This document shows positions 15,049 through 27,596 of a DNA stretch of 64,000 bases, piece by piece (position 1 is the stretch's first letter; every line of letters starts with the position of its first letter). The notes under the pieces were generated by a model. The model searched no databases, was not told the origin of the DNA, and saw only the letters and a list, made by a program, of their open reading frames with translations. Source of the stretch: Phoebastria nigripes (Eukaryota; Chordata; Aves; Procellariiformes; Diomedeidae); NCBI GenBank assembly GCA_035582835.1, contig JAYKAV010000500.1:1408928-1472927 (forward strand), in the 5' to 3' direction. Made by a program: the position numbers and the translations under genes.

Positions 15049-15449
15049 AACTCAGTGCTATTCCTATTTCTAGGCTGCCAGCAATATCTAGTAAATTTTC
15101 CCAGAGAATCGCTGCTGTCCACGACATGGCTTCAACATTGCTCGCTCTTAACCCCCTTGTTCTGCTTAAGATTTACCTTTGCCTCTGAGGCAGTTTCACG
15201 TTGCTAAGCAAAAAAGAGTAGTTGTGTCTCCGGCATGTTTGGGGCACTTGCGCTGCTAGGCAGACACTTCAAATAAGCCTCAGGGGCTGAAATGCCGACC
15301 AAGGCTGCTACCTCTGGCATCCAGTTAATTTTTTTGTACAAAATGCAGCAGAGGCTCCAAGGAGGCATTGCCAAACAGTGAGCGCTGGAGTTAAAAGAGT
15401 GAGAGAGGGGCTCTTTGTCTGAGCACCAGAGCAAGCTGTAAGGGAGCCA

Positions 15450-15830
15450 GGAGCTTGAAGCAGAGGCCCTGGGGCTGGGACGCTGCCGGTGCAGGGCTGG
15501 GAGACAGAACGGACCCCAGAGCTGTGCAGGGCTCAGCGGGCACCAGCCAGCGCAGGACGGCCTCCACCACGAGGAGCAGCTCCAGCAATGCCTGCGCCGT
15601 CCTCCCCTTGCCCGCAGCCACCACGCAGCTCTTCCCAGCTGTGAGTCGGCAAGCCCAGCCAGCAACGGGAATCCGGCGGATGGCATCACAGCATGCATCA
15701 TCTGACGGCTTCCCGAGCCCAGGCTCTGTGGATGCTGCCCCACACGTGTCCAGCACAAACTGCTGTATTAGCGCCTACAAGGCGATGGCTTGCGGGTCCG
15801 TAACTGCTGTCCCGCACGGTCCTGCTGCCA
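15450..15830. other. GC-rich patch in intron 2
   Basis: GC-rich with moderate CpG (for example GCCGTCC, ACGACG-like clusters near 15550-15620). It carries long overlapping frames on both strands, including 184 codons on the minus strand, rich in Trp/Ser/Cys as expected from composition alone. Confidence 0.4.
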
Positions 15831-15954
15831 CTGAGAGTTTGTGCCTCACCTTCCTGTTGGAAATGATAGTGGGTATTGACGGAGATCTTCTTCACCATCT
15901 CAACTTTACAAGGTGTCTAGATGGAATATTGATGGATTTGGGCCTCAGAGTGAC

Positions 15955-16520
15955 TAATTAGCATGCAGGATTCCTCAAAAGGGTTAACATGGGATCTTTT
16001 TAATCGTCAAAAGAGTTTCAGGCTATTAGTGTTGGCATATTCTTCAATAATCTGTTTTATTTTTACCTGCTGGGAGCTTAATTAAAAAACAAAGAGGCTC
16101 AATTTAAAGCCCATTACTATGCTAATTTTGTAAGAACTGGGCGGTGATTAAGAAGCTTTAAAAAGAGGGGTTTAGTTTGCTCTAGGGAATGAGTTGGAGG
16201 CAGGTTTTATTTCGTTTCATTAGCTAGCTACAATTATTTATAAACTAAATGGAAATGATATTAAAGAGTAATGAAAAAANCAGCATCTATGTATTATTGA
16301 ACAGCAGAACTTTTTTTAATTTATCATCGAAGTGTGCAGAGCCTTTATTACTGCAACTTGCAGTTAACGCAGCTAAATGCAGTTGTTAAATATAAGAGGC
16401 TTTTTAAACATGCCCATAAATACAGAGCTGTCTGCTTTGCTTTTCCTATAGATCACTAGAGTAAGTTTATAAAGATATCAATGTGACAATAAAGATGAAC
16501 TGCTGTCTCTTTTAAAAAAG
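15955..16520. promoter_or_regulatory. Candidate conserved enhancer in intron 2
   Basis: An abrupt change from the GC-rich patch to AT-rich, non-repetitive DNA dense in homeodomain cores: GAGCTTAATTAAAAAAC, GCTAATTTTG, TAGCTACAATTATT, plus CTTTTTAATCGTC and ACAATAAAG. Tight clusters of TAAT/ATTA motifs in unique AT-rich DNA are common in conserved enhancers at LIM-homeobox loci. Conservation could not be tested. Confidence 0.25.
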
Positions 16521-19000
16521 ATTTTATGAGGTTTAATGCAGGAAAATTTCTTAACAGAGTAAATTGCAAAGACTTACTTTTTTATACTGTGTATGTAATG
16601 TTGTATAATCTAACAGCACCACAAACTTTCTACTGTCTTTTGCCCGTCATGCAAGCCCAAAATAATACATGTGATTTCAGCAGCAAGAGGTGTACCTGGG
16701 AGGAGCGGCTGCATCAAATGGATGTTCAGAAGCTGAACACCAGGCAGGTACCAGCGCAGCAAGGGCTAGAGATGTTTCTGTGGATGCAGTCTGTGAAAGG
16801 GTGGGGGAGAGCAGCAGCGGCAGCAGGAAAGCCTGGCTCTTGGTTTGGCCATGTGAGTGGGCAGTGGGAGGATGGTGCTGTGGGTACAGATATGGCCAGG
16901 GACAGGGAGAGGCTGTGAGGTTGTCAAGAGGCCAGGAGAGGGTTCCAAGCCCGGGCAGCAATTTTGAACTGAATCCCCAAAACAAGGGTATCTCTTTGTG
17001 GTATCTGTGAGGATGTGGGCAGGGAGGTGCACCCTGTATCTGCCAGAGGAACTGGTAAAACTGGTGTGTATCTTCCCAGCCATGGGAGGAGGAGGAGGTG
17101 CTGAGCCCGTGCCTGGAGGAGCCACATCTCTGGTGGCACCAGGGCCCTCTACAGAATAACACTTTCCTATAAAATATGTAGCTATTCCAGCTCGTTAGAG
17201 ATCTGGTTAGCCTGGCCCACCTGGTAGCTAAGTTAACTTAGCATTTGAATTCACGCTGAAACAGTTGCTCCGGTCTTCTAAAGGAGCATAAACTCCGCGA
17301 CCCAATGACTGGCGCTGCCGTTCAGTGCTGAAACCCTTTGTACTGCTGCTCCTTTTCGGAAGGCTCTCTTGCTGTGCCAGGGATGGGGAGTGGGAGGAAG
17401 CCTGGACCAACTGTCAGATGTCAGCATCCACCAGGCAGAGGGTCCGATGAGGAGGAAAGGTGGCCAGGGGCCAGCAGCTGATGCCAGCCCACCCTCATGG
17501 GCTGCCCAGAGTAGCTAGCGTTTACCTCTGTAAGGGTCCATGTCAGTCTGGCTGCAGCACGAAGCTCCAGGCATGGGTGGCCAAGCTTCCTCAGAGTGTC
17601 TTTGCTCCCATGACGAGGGAACATCTGCATCTATGCGTCTGGTCTTTAGAAAGCCTGTTCTCTCCAGCACGCCACAGAACAGGCACTCTGCTTTCCTTCC
17701 ACCTGCAGGAGACCAGCGGTGGAGCTTAGGACTGGCCTGGGGCCTCTGTATTTCTTGGCTATGGGAGCCAAGTCTTGGCCGTGAGACTGGCATGCGTGCA
17801 GGTGTGGGCCATGGGCTGGGTCTCTTACAACTGTGCAGGCTGCAAATGTTTACGTAGCTCCTGCAGGGAGGAGTTACATGAGCACTGGGAGGCTGCAGGC
17901 AGCCACACGAGAGGCAGGGTCGCAAATGGAGCCACATCAGGGGACTTGGAGAGTGTTGCAGGGATGCAGAAGTGAGGCACCAACTGCCTGAAGCATTGTC
18001 TGTCCCAGCTATGCCCTGCCACGGTGCCAAGAGCGCAGAGCTAAGCAGTAGCCCTGCGCCGGGTGTGCTGGATTTGTCCATGCTCCAGAGTTCCCCCAGG
18101 TTTGGAGTCCTGCAGGAGACCAATGCCGAGGGCTGTCCTTACTCTGCAGATCCCTCCCCAGGTGTCACCTCTGTCAGTGATGCTCTCTTATACCCTTCCT
18201 CAGCCTCACCTGCACATTTCTTCAGTACTTTATTCCCTGCTGGAATGGGATGTGCTTCTTGTACATGGTGCCTTGCTGAGGAGGTTGAGCCTGAAACATG
18301 ACGCAGGTTTACAGATAGTTTCAGCATTGGACTGGGGATGGGGTGGCAGAGAACTGTCTCCTTCTACTTAAATGTTATAAAAGGATCCTTTGGGAGCATA
18401 AGAGGGAGTTTTCCATGAAGGTTGGCCTCAGTATTTAATTCCACGTACATTGGACTTACCCACCTGACTCCTAGACAGCAACACAAGGTGTGCGAGGCTC
18501 GCCCTGGGCTACCCTGAAGCCAGCGGTGGGGCTGCGGGCGCTGTCCCTTCTCCGTGCGCTGGCTGTCGCTGGGGTGTGCCAGTTCCCTGAGTCCCGGGGA
18601 GCAGTGAATGCATTTCCACTCTGCGTCGCTGCATGTTTCAGACCAGCATTTTTTGGGTAAATCCTACTGCTGTGGGGTTGTGTTAATACGTGGGGCCAGG
18701 AAGGTGGCTGTGCATCAGATGGGTGTTGCTGTCGCTGCTGGGGGATGGCGATCTGCAGGTCACGGCTGGGAGGACGCCTGGAGCAGCCACCTCAGCTGCT
18801 GCAGCCACGAGGTGGGGTGCTGCAGGAGCCTCCATCCCCACGGCTCGCTCCATGCGCAGGGCGTGAAGGAGGCCATGCCTGCACCCAAAGCTAGCCCAGT
18901 GTCAGGCAGCGTGATACCTCTTTACTGCCCCCTCAATTAGCCTTTTTTATTTGTCTGTATCAGGGCATGGTGAGACAGGGTGAACGTCATTATGGGGACT
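16521..19000. other. Intron 2 sub-block: mostly GC-rich
   Basis: 16680-18950 is predominantly GC-rich unique sequence with many overlapping frames on both strands (up to 202 codons, minus, 18123-17515). No domain, transposon or RNA gene recognised. Confidence 0.5.
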
Positions 19001-21579
19001 CTGTAAGAAGTGGGCTTTTTTTTCCCACTTGTGTTGAACTTTGCAACTGAGAAATCAGGGGTCCATCAACAACTGAGCCATCTCACCTCTCAAACCACAA
19101 CCATTTCTCTCATAAATTTGCATTTCTGGCGCCAGGATTTGTATTTTTTCTCTGTATTTAGAAAGTGTTTAGTAGGTACTACTGTCCAAATAAAGACATT
19201 AAAAGTGTAATGTGAACAAGCAGGGATATGTAAGAAACCCACACCATTTGTGCATTTATTTGCTTGAGACCTAATCTGACTCTGGTGACAGTAGTAACTG
19301 GACTAGCCCACTCCAGGAAACAGAAAAGAGCTGGCACTTTCAGAGTGAACAGTGTGACAAAAATGGGACTATTTTGCTTTCTTCTGATGACTGTGAACCC
19401 CTTCCAAGTCCACATCCAAGAGCAACTATTTTCCAAACAGAATCTGTGAATTGCCTAGGCACTCTCGAGACTCTTGTCCTGAGGTTTGGGCTTTTTGCTG
19501 GTATGTATCTGATTACAAGAGGATTTATAACTATAGAGATACGTTTCATGACAGAGCTATTGCTGTTGGTTCTCAAACTTACTTTTAATTAAATTTTTGA
19601 TCTTCCTGCCATTTCATCTTTAATTCTATAACAACTTTATACTTCTCACACCAAAATGGTTGATGGGGCATCTCTAACTCAAATAATTGTTGCAGCCAGT
19701 AAAGTGATTCTTGATGAAAGAAATAAGTTACAAGAAGGGTGAATACAAGAATTAAAATTACTTAGAGTGCCCTGCACATCTGTGACTCAAATATCTATAG
19801 AAACCAGCGGGACTTCTGCTGTCAGAGTCTTCTGTGTGGATCCTGAGTTTGTCATGAGGTGCAGCATTCTGGAGCCGTTTAGGCTCTGTCAAATCAAAGC
19901 TCACCACATTGCTTCCACAGTCATGTTGGTGGGAAAAGCCTAACACTGCAAGTCTACTGTTCCTGTGGGTAAACTCAGGGCTGAGCCTAGCCACAGAGCT
20001 GCCCCTTGAGATAAAGGTCAGACAGCAGAATAGCTTAAAATCCTCTTTTGGTTCTAAAGGCAAACTGGGCTATCCAGGATCCCTGAGGTCTTAAATGTCC
20101 CTTGGCCTTCTTTTGACCCTGTATACACCTTACATTCTTCCTTTAATGATTGACACTCAGTGGGTATGTGCCTTCGGGCATACTGAAGTTGTAGCTGCTT
20201 CTTCATCAAAGCAACTGTTTACAGCTGGTTTGAGTTGGATGCCAATAAACAGTATTCTTTTTGTCTCGAAATAAAAAGCAGCTTAAGTCCCTAATGATAA
20301 GGATTTTGTGCTTTGTAGAGGGAAAATTCAGCTAGGTTGGGACAGCCAGCCACTCAGCTTAGCAAGTCAGAGTACTTCCAGCTAAACCGCTTTTATCTCC
20401 TCAAGTGAGTGGGCTATAGATTCTTATCACTGTGGCAGAAGTGATGAGGGTAACATCTTTAGTTGGAAATCATTGGCAACATGTGGAGAAAGCTTAAGAT
20501 GTTGTCACACTTTAACTTGGTCCTAATCTGTTCAAAGGCAGTTCATACTTTCTAACTGCACCAGCAGGTAGTGAGAGAGAGTCAAAGACCATCAGGGTAA
20601 AATAGCTCATGCTTTTCTTTGGAGAGTTTATGACTTTCATAAAGCGGGTACAAAGAAACTGCAGTGGTAACTGTTATTGTCTAAATGAAGAGCTTATGTT
20701 CACCCAACCATATTTCATTAACTTGTACACCCAAGCTTCTACATTTCCTGCCTGCCTGGTGCAGTGCTAGAAGCAAATCTTGAATATTTTAATGCCTATT
20801 GTCAGTGAAATGAGAACTAGAGAAATGTGCAGATCAGCCGTGCCCCTTACGCGACCATCTGACGTGTCCATTGCAACCAGCAGGTAGCACGTACAAGCGT
20901 GTGCTGGAGTGTCGCCTATGGCGTTCGCAAAATTTCCAGTGCAAGCTGTTTTGTGAATTGTGACATGTGTTGATGTGAGATCCAAAAAAGGAATCATTTT
21001 CCTTCCAACAGCAAATTGAGACACTGCTAACAACACTTTAATGTCAAAGCTGGGGACTCTGTGAGGGAGTAGTAGAAAATAGATTTAGGACCAAACTCTC
21101 AATGGAGCTAAGCATTTTTAAAGGCTTCTTACCTGTGAATGAGGACCCAGTCCTGTTACTGATGGTGTCAGAGGAGTTCTTCATTTCACTTACTTGAAGC
21201 AAAAACTGACACAGCTTCTCCTCCTTTATTTATCTTTAGCAGGTGATCTTAAGAACCTCAGAATTACTGGTGAGCAAACTTCATTCTATTTCAGCAAATA
21301 GTCTGTAAAAAAGAAAAAAAAAGGTGCTTTGTCAACTTTGTAGAAAGGACAGTACAGGCAGAGCAGGATTTTTTTTTCAGCCAGATACTCAACAAAGCAC
21401 CTAGTTTTTAGAAACATTTATGGAACCCTCAGGAATACCATAGGATATTTCTGTGCTTTTATAGAACAATTCCAAGCTGTACAAGTTTTCTCGCCAAAAG
21501 AAAGGAATGCCGTACTGATAATGATGCAGTGGGGATTTTGTACACTCTCTCTCTACCAGGCATCTCTATTTTTTCTCTC

Positions 21580-21632
21580 TGTATGCGTGTGTGTGTGCAT
21601 GTGTGTGTATAATATATATACATACACATAAC
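21580..21632. repeat. (TG)n/(TA)n compound microsatellite
   Basis: Interrupted TG repeat passing into TA and ACATA repeats. Confidence 0.9.
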
Positions 21633-22127
21633 CAAAAGTTAAGTAGTATTTTCCAGCTTTGACCTACTTACAAGTTTTCATTTAATTAAAAAAAAATTCT
21701 GAAAAAGTTAATAAAATGTTTAGACAAACCTTTCAGTCTTGTGAGCTTAAGGGAATAATCCTCTTTGCATGCCTAATAATGTTGTTGGTGTCTAATGGGA
21801 TTTCATTTTCACACATGCAGAAGTGTCCTGTGTGATATATGTTTAACTGCTGGAATAACTTAAAACCTGTGCTAATGTTCCAGGCAAAAGGAGGGTCTGG
21901 GCGTGCTACAGGGCCTTGCTTATTGATAAATCTTTTTGTATGGGTTTAGAGAGTCTAGTTTACCAAAGCCTGAATACAAACACAGATGCTGATAGCTAAG
22001 TCTTTAGGACTCTATCAACCACATTTGGCCTTACAGAAGCTAGGAGATTTTGGTAGTTCCGTGTTAATCTAAAAATTCAGTTTATAGAGCAACTATAGTA
22101 ATTGTCCATACTAGAATAACTAGGCTA

Positions 22128-22197
22128 GTCTGTTCATTAACGTAAAAAAGATGAATCAGATGTCTGTTCATTAACGTAAAAAAGATGAATCAGATGT
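22128..22197. repeat. 34-bp perfect tandem duplication
   Basis: The unit starting GTCTGTTCATTAACGTAAAA is present twice with exact 34-bp periodicity across 22128-22197. Confidence 0.97.
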
Positions 22198-24989
22198 TTG
22201 GAGTCTTCAAAAAAGACTGTATTAAGAGAGCTATTTATTTTCCATCGTAGCATTAATAATAAGTAATTGACATGATGTTAATAAGAATGACTCCACATTA
22301 CAAGAATAAATTATCATTCCTAGACGTTGCAGGACACACCTTTAGTTGCCTGAGTTTTTGGGGTTTGTTTTGGGTTTTTTTTAGTGTTCCTTTTCCTTTT
22401 TCAGTGGTGCTTTTTACAGAGTTTCTCCCAAAGCTCTGTGCCTCTGATAAGACTCTTCTGTCTTATCAGAAGAACAAGGTTTGTGAAAGGAGGACAGTAA
22501 AGAGAAACTATGTGAGATGACTGGGAGAAAAAATTTTCATCCATTAAGGTCAGGCTAATAGAGCATGATTTAGAGCAGAATATAGCGGGGACTTTTGTAA
22601 GACAAACAGCAACTTTTCATGCTCAGATGGGGATTCTTGGGTTAAATTGCTATCTTTGAGTTCTGAACTTGGAAAGGTATTAAAGTGGAATTAAACCTTT
22701 ACACAATCCGGCTCTTGTGTCATTCAGGATTTTTTTGGGTTCTGTTTAATTGTACATCACAGCAGGGTTCTGAGTGACTGGTGCTCTAAAGAAATGAGGG
22801 GTAGGGTTAAGTCTGCAGCCCACTGCTCTCTGCTAATCCTTCTTGTTCCTTGAAGAAGGATTTACTTTTGCTGCCAGCTTGTGAAAGACTTTCCTCCTCC
22901 CGAAGAGATTGTTGTGGCTTTCCTGGGGAGGTGTGGTTGCTATAGCAGGGAGTCACGCCTGGGTATTCTCTCAAACCCTACTGAGAATGGGCCAAAAAAG
23001 ATCCGAAGAAGAGTAAAACTGGGGATTAAAAAATGGAACAATGGGAGACAGGAAGATAGGAGTGGGAACAAATGGGAATTACAGCACCAAAAATAATGCA
23101 AAGTGACAAAAAGAGGAAATAGAAAAATAATAGCTGACAGTCGGACTGAAAAGAGAAACACTACAAAAGAACAATTCATTTTCAACAGGCAAAGAAAATA
23201 AAAGGGCATCTGGGAAATAAGACACAGGCCTGTGTTGAGGGCTTTTTTGGTTCTTACTGTATTGCAAACATATATGCGCCAAGTATACAAAACTTTCTCC
23301 ATACCCCCTTCTTAGTTCCACCTTTGCCACAATCTTTTTATTCAAAACAAAATCTTGGGTTTTAAACTGTGTGTTTACTTATTTGCTGTTAAATGATATT
23401 TCTAGTTGTGTCTGTTCCTAGGGACTAAGTGTAGGGTAATTCTGGGCTTTTCATGTAAAATATTGACATGTAGATCAATAACAGAAGAAAAGATCCAACT
23501 CTGCTCAAATTCTGTTCTTGAATGCTTTCCAAAGAAATAACTGCCTCCAGGAAAACGCCAGTCGGCACTTGGTTTTGCTGCTGCTTACTGGAGACAAATT
23601 CTTCAGCTCTTACCATGGCAATGCCCCTGACATAAATACCTGGTCCTGCCTCCGCCTGGATGCTGTGCTCAGCCCCCACGGGAGCAGAGACTGCGTCTCC
23701 CTCCTCACCCCACCACAGTTGCGTCCTTACGTTGTGTTGAGCAGCTCATCGCTGTATCATAAAGAGCTTACCTTTAGGATTTTTAGGTGCTGGATTTTGC
23801 TCCTAAAACCCTTTGCTCTACAAATCAAATGCAGCCTAATTTTGCAAAGATCCGAACATTTTCATCTCAGTGAAAGAAGCAGAAATTTTCATTCTGTTTA
23901 AAGTTTGTCACATTACAAATAAAATTTAAAAAGAAGCCAGTCCCACATCTAACAGCAAATCTCTCTGAATGCCTTTCCTGCACCCTACTGCTTTATATAT
24001 AGGAGAGGCAGAGAGATGTAACAGATGAAACATTTTGTTTATGAAGTGTCTATGTTTTGTTTTATTTCACATGTTTTTGCAATATAGATAACAGATTACA
24101 CCACAGAGCTTTCATTGCCTTGTGCTATAAAGATACTATAAAGCCTTTCTGGGTATTAATAATAGATTGTGTTGATGAGTTTGGAGAAGCTGGCAATAGA
24201 CCCCCCACTGTAAAGACATTAACACCACAGGACTAAGGTATCTTTCCCTTGCAAATCAGTTGCTAAATTGGCTGTGCTGATGGGTTTGGGCACAAGCTCT
24301 TGTACAGCATCAGTGCAGCAGGCACAGGAAGTTATTTTGTTTTATACTGGCAAATAACGTTTCTTCCTCTTAATGTTCTTAGTTGAGAGGAAAGGCCCCG
24401 TGTAAATTCTTTCCCTAAGTCATTCTTGCCAGCCAAGAAATAACTTAGGAATTACATTTGAATTGCTTTGACACACACGATTATTTTTTTCTGTAAAAGT
24501 GAAGGCCGGGGCAGTGAATCACCAACAGTACAATTTTCCTGCTTATAGGGCCTTTAGGGTGAATTTTCATATAAAAATTGTATTAGAATAATTTCCCTGT
24601 GTTGTTGGCGATGTAAATTCAAAGGCAACTGTAAATTCAGTATGCCACTTAGTGAACAAGAAGGATAAGACGTCTCATCAGACTAGTGAATACTGAGCAC
24701 GCTGGGGACAGGCGGTCCTCGCACAGAGCTGGGCTATGAAATAAGGCCCCCTCTCCATGCAGAGCGTGAGCCATTTCGCCCACTGGATATCAGTGAGGTT
24801 GAATAAAAATCCAAAGGAAGAAAAATGAAAAACATGTTGGTTTTCAGTAATGACCTAGCTCAGCAGAGTTGCAGCAGACATACAAACTCCCCAACACGTA
24901 CTATGCTTTTATAGCACTTCAGTATAATTTGAAGCAATACAAAAAGCACAACAGCAGAAGCCTGTTTAGCCTTTTTTAAACTCATAGAT

Positions 24990-25230
24990 AAAAATAACAT
25001 TATTTCCCAAATGTTTGCACTGCCTAAAAATATAATTCTAACAAAGTCATCATATTTTGTTAATCCATTAGGCTTCTTAATTGCAGCCCTGGCTTTATCA
25101 ATTCAATTGGCGCCCTTAACTTTTATAACAGTTTCTATTCTACAGAACAGATTAGGAGAAAATTGCAGCCATAATCTGTACAGTGCAATTGCCGTGCTAT
25201 AAAGAGGAATGGGAGTAGCTGAGAAGAGCA
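24990..25230. promoter_or_regulatory. Candidate conserved element in intron 2
   Basis: A unique AT-rich block with TTAATCCATTAGGC, CTTCTTAATTGCAG, TATCAATTCAATTGG and repeated TTGCAG/GCAATT motifs. It shows homeodomain, bicoid-type and SOX-like cores in a compact interval. Inferred from texture only. Confidence 0.22.
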
Positions 25231-26406
25231 ATTGGATTCCCAAAGGTGGAGCACAGTAGAGCAATATCAGTGACTTTGTAAATGAAAAATTGTTTTAATT
25301 CCCTTCTAACAGCAATAATTCGATTCTTCATAAATTTTTCCATCAAAGTGTTGTAAGGAAAAATGCTATAAAATAGAACTGCATGGCAGTGATGGAAGAC
25401 AGTTGAACAAAGTGGTCAATTAGGGGATGAAAATTAAGCAAGGAGAAGAATCCGTTCTGTCACATTCTGCTTGAAGCGAGAAACTCCTCTGCACTTTACA
25501 TTTTATGTTTCACTTTATAGTTAAGGAAGATGTAACTTTTTAGGTCATTCCGTCCCTGCTTGAGCAAGTTACATTAGGATGGCTGCTTTGAATTCTGTGC
25601 ATCTTTATGCATTTTAGTGAATCCATTTGTTGGGTCTTTTCCATTTGTCTCAGCATCATGGTTCCAACCTCAGAACCGCCAGCGCACAGAGCTTTGGCGT
25701 GGTCAGCGAATGCTGGGCCCACCCGCAGAAGGGATTTTGAGATGCCTCAGCTGCAGGAGCTGGGGCTGGGTACCGGCTGCCTAGGGAGTCCTATGCCCGG
25801 TGGCCTGAGGACCTCTCGAGATGGTGACGAGCAATCACCTGTCACCACATGAGGGGGCGGCTGTCCCAGTCCATTCCCCTGCCAAACACCTGCCCCATCA
25901 GAGCAGGAGGCAGCCGAGACCTGTCTTGGCATGTTGGGAGGGAGCTGGGAACGGCTGGTCTGCACGAAGGTCCCTCTGGACTGGCCTTCGCTGGTGGAGT
26001 GGCTGCAGGGATCCTGCGGGGTCCTGAGCTCTGCTCAAGAGGGGACGTCAGCTTGCTGTCCGCAGATGACTTTTTTCCTTTGTTTAAACTATGTAAAGAG
26101 AGAAAATTAACGTAGGGCAGGAGACTTTTTGGCAGTTGTAATTTCTGTTGCGGTAGAGGCCAGCAATGGTGGTCTGGCCGGGACTGCCACGTGGCAGAGA
26201 GGTACGCACAGCGCTGCCGTCCCTGCTGCTAATGGGAAGCAGAGTCTAAAAATGAACGAAATCCTGCTCCTATCAAGGCAAATGCGACTTTTCCTCTTAT
26301 TCCAGTGGGAAGGAAATCAAATGAAGGGTAATATTTTTGTGGATATGGTTGTGACACAAGCTATCGTCTGGGTATGGCCATCCTGTGATGCCGCCCGGGG
26401 CCCGTG

Positions 26407-26479
26407 TTTGGTGGACAGAGCAGTTACATGACCTTGTTTGGTGGGTCTGTCTTTGGTGGACAGAGCGGTTACGTGAGCC
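26407..26479. repeat. Imperfect 45-bp-period duplication
   Basis: TTTGGTGGACAGAGC starts at 26407 and again at 26452, followed by closely similar GTTACATGA/GTTACGTGA. A third partial TTTGGTGGG lies between. Confidence 0.85.
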
Positions 26480-27029
26480 TGTGGCTCTGATAATGTCCAT
26501 GGTCAAACTCCCACCAGCTTCAGAACAAGATTTCACTTAGCATGGGATAACATGTGGTCTCTATCATTATTTTATCCATGAGGTTGCCTTTGCATGGCAG
26601 CACAGCACTTCTCATGAAAATACAGGTAAAAAGTTCATGGGAAGAAAAAGTAACTCAGTACCAAGATATGCTACGTTTTAATCTGTGAATCCAAATCCAC
26701 ATTGTGAAGCCAGCTTTAAACACAAGCTTTCACCAGTAGCTGGTGTTCTTACTACAGCATCTGTGGATAGAGGGTTAATAAATATTTTCTTCAGTTCTCC
26801 CTGAAGAAGAAAAAGGTTTCTTTGTTCTAGTTTCTCTCTAAATATTACATTCTTTTCCTAGAGACTTTTAATTTTTGTGCATGTTTTCTTACTACTCAGT
26901 GAAAGGGAATTAGCTTTCTTTTACTGAAGTTTTAGCTATGAAATTGGCTTTAATAAACTATGTAATTATTTTTTCTGCAGGGAAAATATTTAAAATGGAT
27001 TGTTTCTTTTTTTAGGGTTTCTCCCCCAA

Positions 27030-27056
27030 CCCCCCCCCCCCCCCCCCCCCCCCCCC
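27030..27056. repeat. Poly(C) tract, 27 nt
   Basis: Uninterrupted C27 preceded by TTTCTCCCCCAA. The opposite strand is G27, capable of G-quadruplex formation, and the C strand of an i-motif. Length may be mis-assembled. Confidence 0.93.
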
Positions 27057-27523
27057 ATAATAAAATTATAATATTTCTGTTTTGCTTTAGTGCATTTGAG
27101 ATGTTTTGAATGTTCAGAATTCAGTGTAACCAAGCAACAGTTTTTCTTTTTTATAAGCACCCATAAGCTGTAAGATACTACAAAAAGTTCTATGCTGGAA
27201 AAAAACCCCATGCGTAGTGTTTTCCCCATTCTGTGTCATCTAAAGATGACGGAAGTATCAAAATTTCTCCCAAAGAACAAGTAACAGATGTCATTCATTA
27301 GTAATTTAATTTCTTCTCTTAATAAAACTCAGTTGTGTGAAAAGCATAATATATTTTACTTCGGCTCTAACATATTTTGTACTATACAAGTGCCAAGCGA
27401 ACTCCCAGCCGGCTATATAGGCATGATAGGGATGTCATACACAGGCTATTATCACAAAGAAAAGCATCAGAGCTAGAGGCTATACCTACAATATTTACAA
27501 AAGCTTGTGACCACCGTCTTATA

Positions 27524-27596
27524 TTTATTATACAAAGCATATATTATTAATAATAATAAATTAATAATAAAATATAAATATATTTATTAAACAAAG
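27524..27596. repeat. AT-only low-complexity stretch
   Basis: Almost pure A/T with TAA/TTA repeats (ATTATTAATAATAATAAATT) and ATATAAATATATTTATT. Confidence 0.9.

Noticed and set aside
15204..15758. 184-codon minus-strand frame
   Set aside because: GC-driven frame in an intron, Ser/Trp/Cys-rich, with competing frames on the other strand.
17515..18123. 202-codon minus-strand frame
   Set aside because: Same situation as other GC-rich patches; no family resemblance or conserved-looking block.
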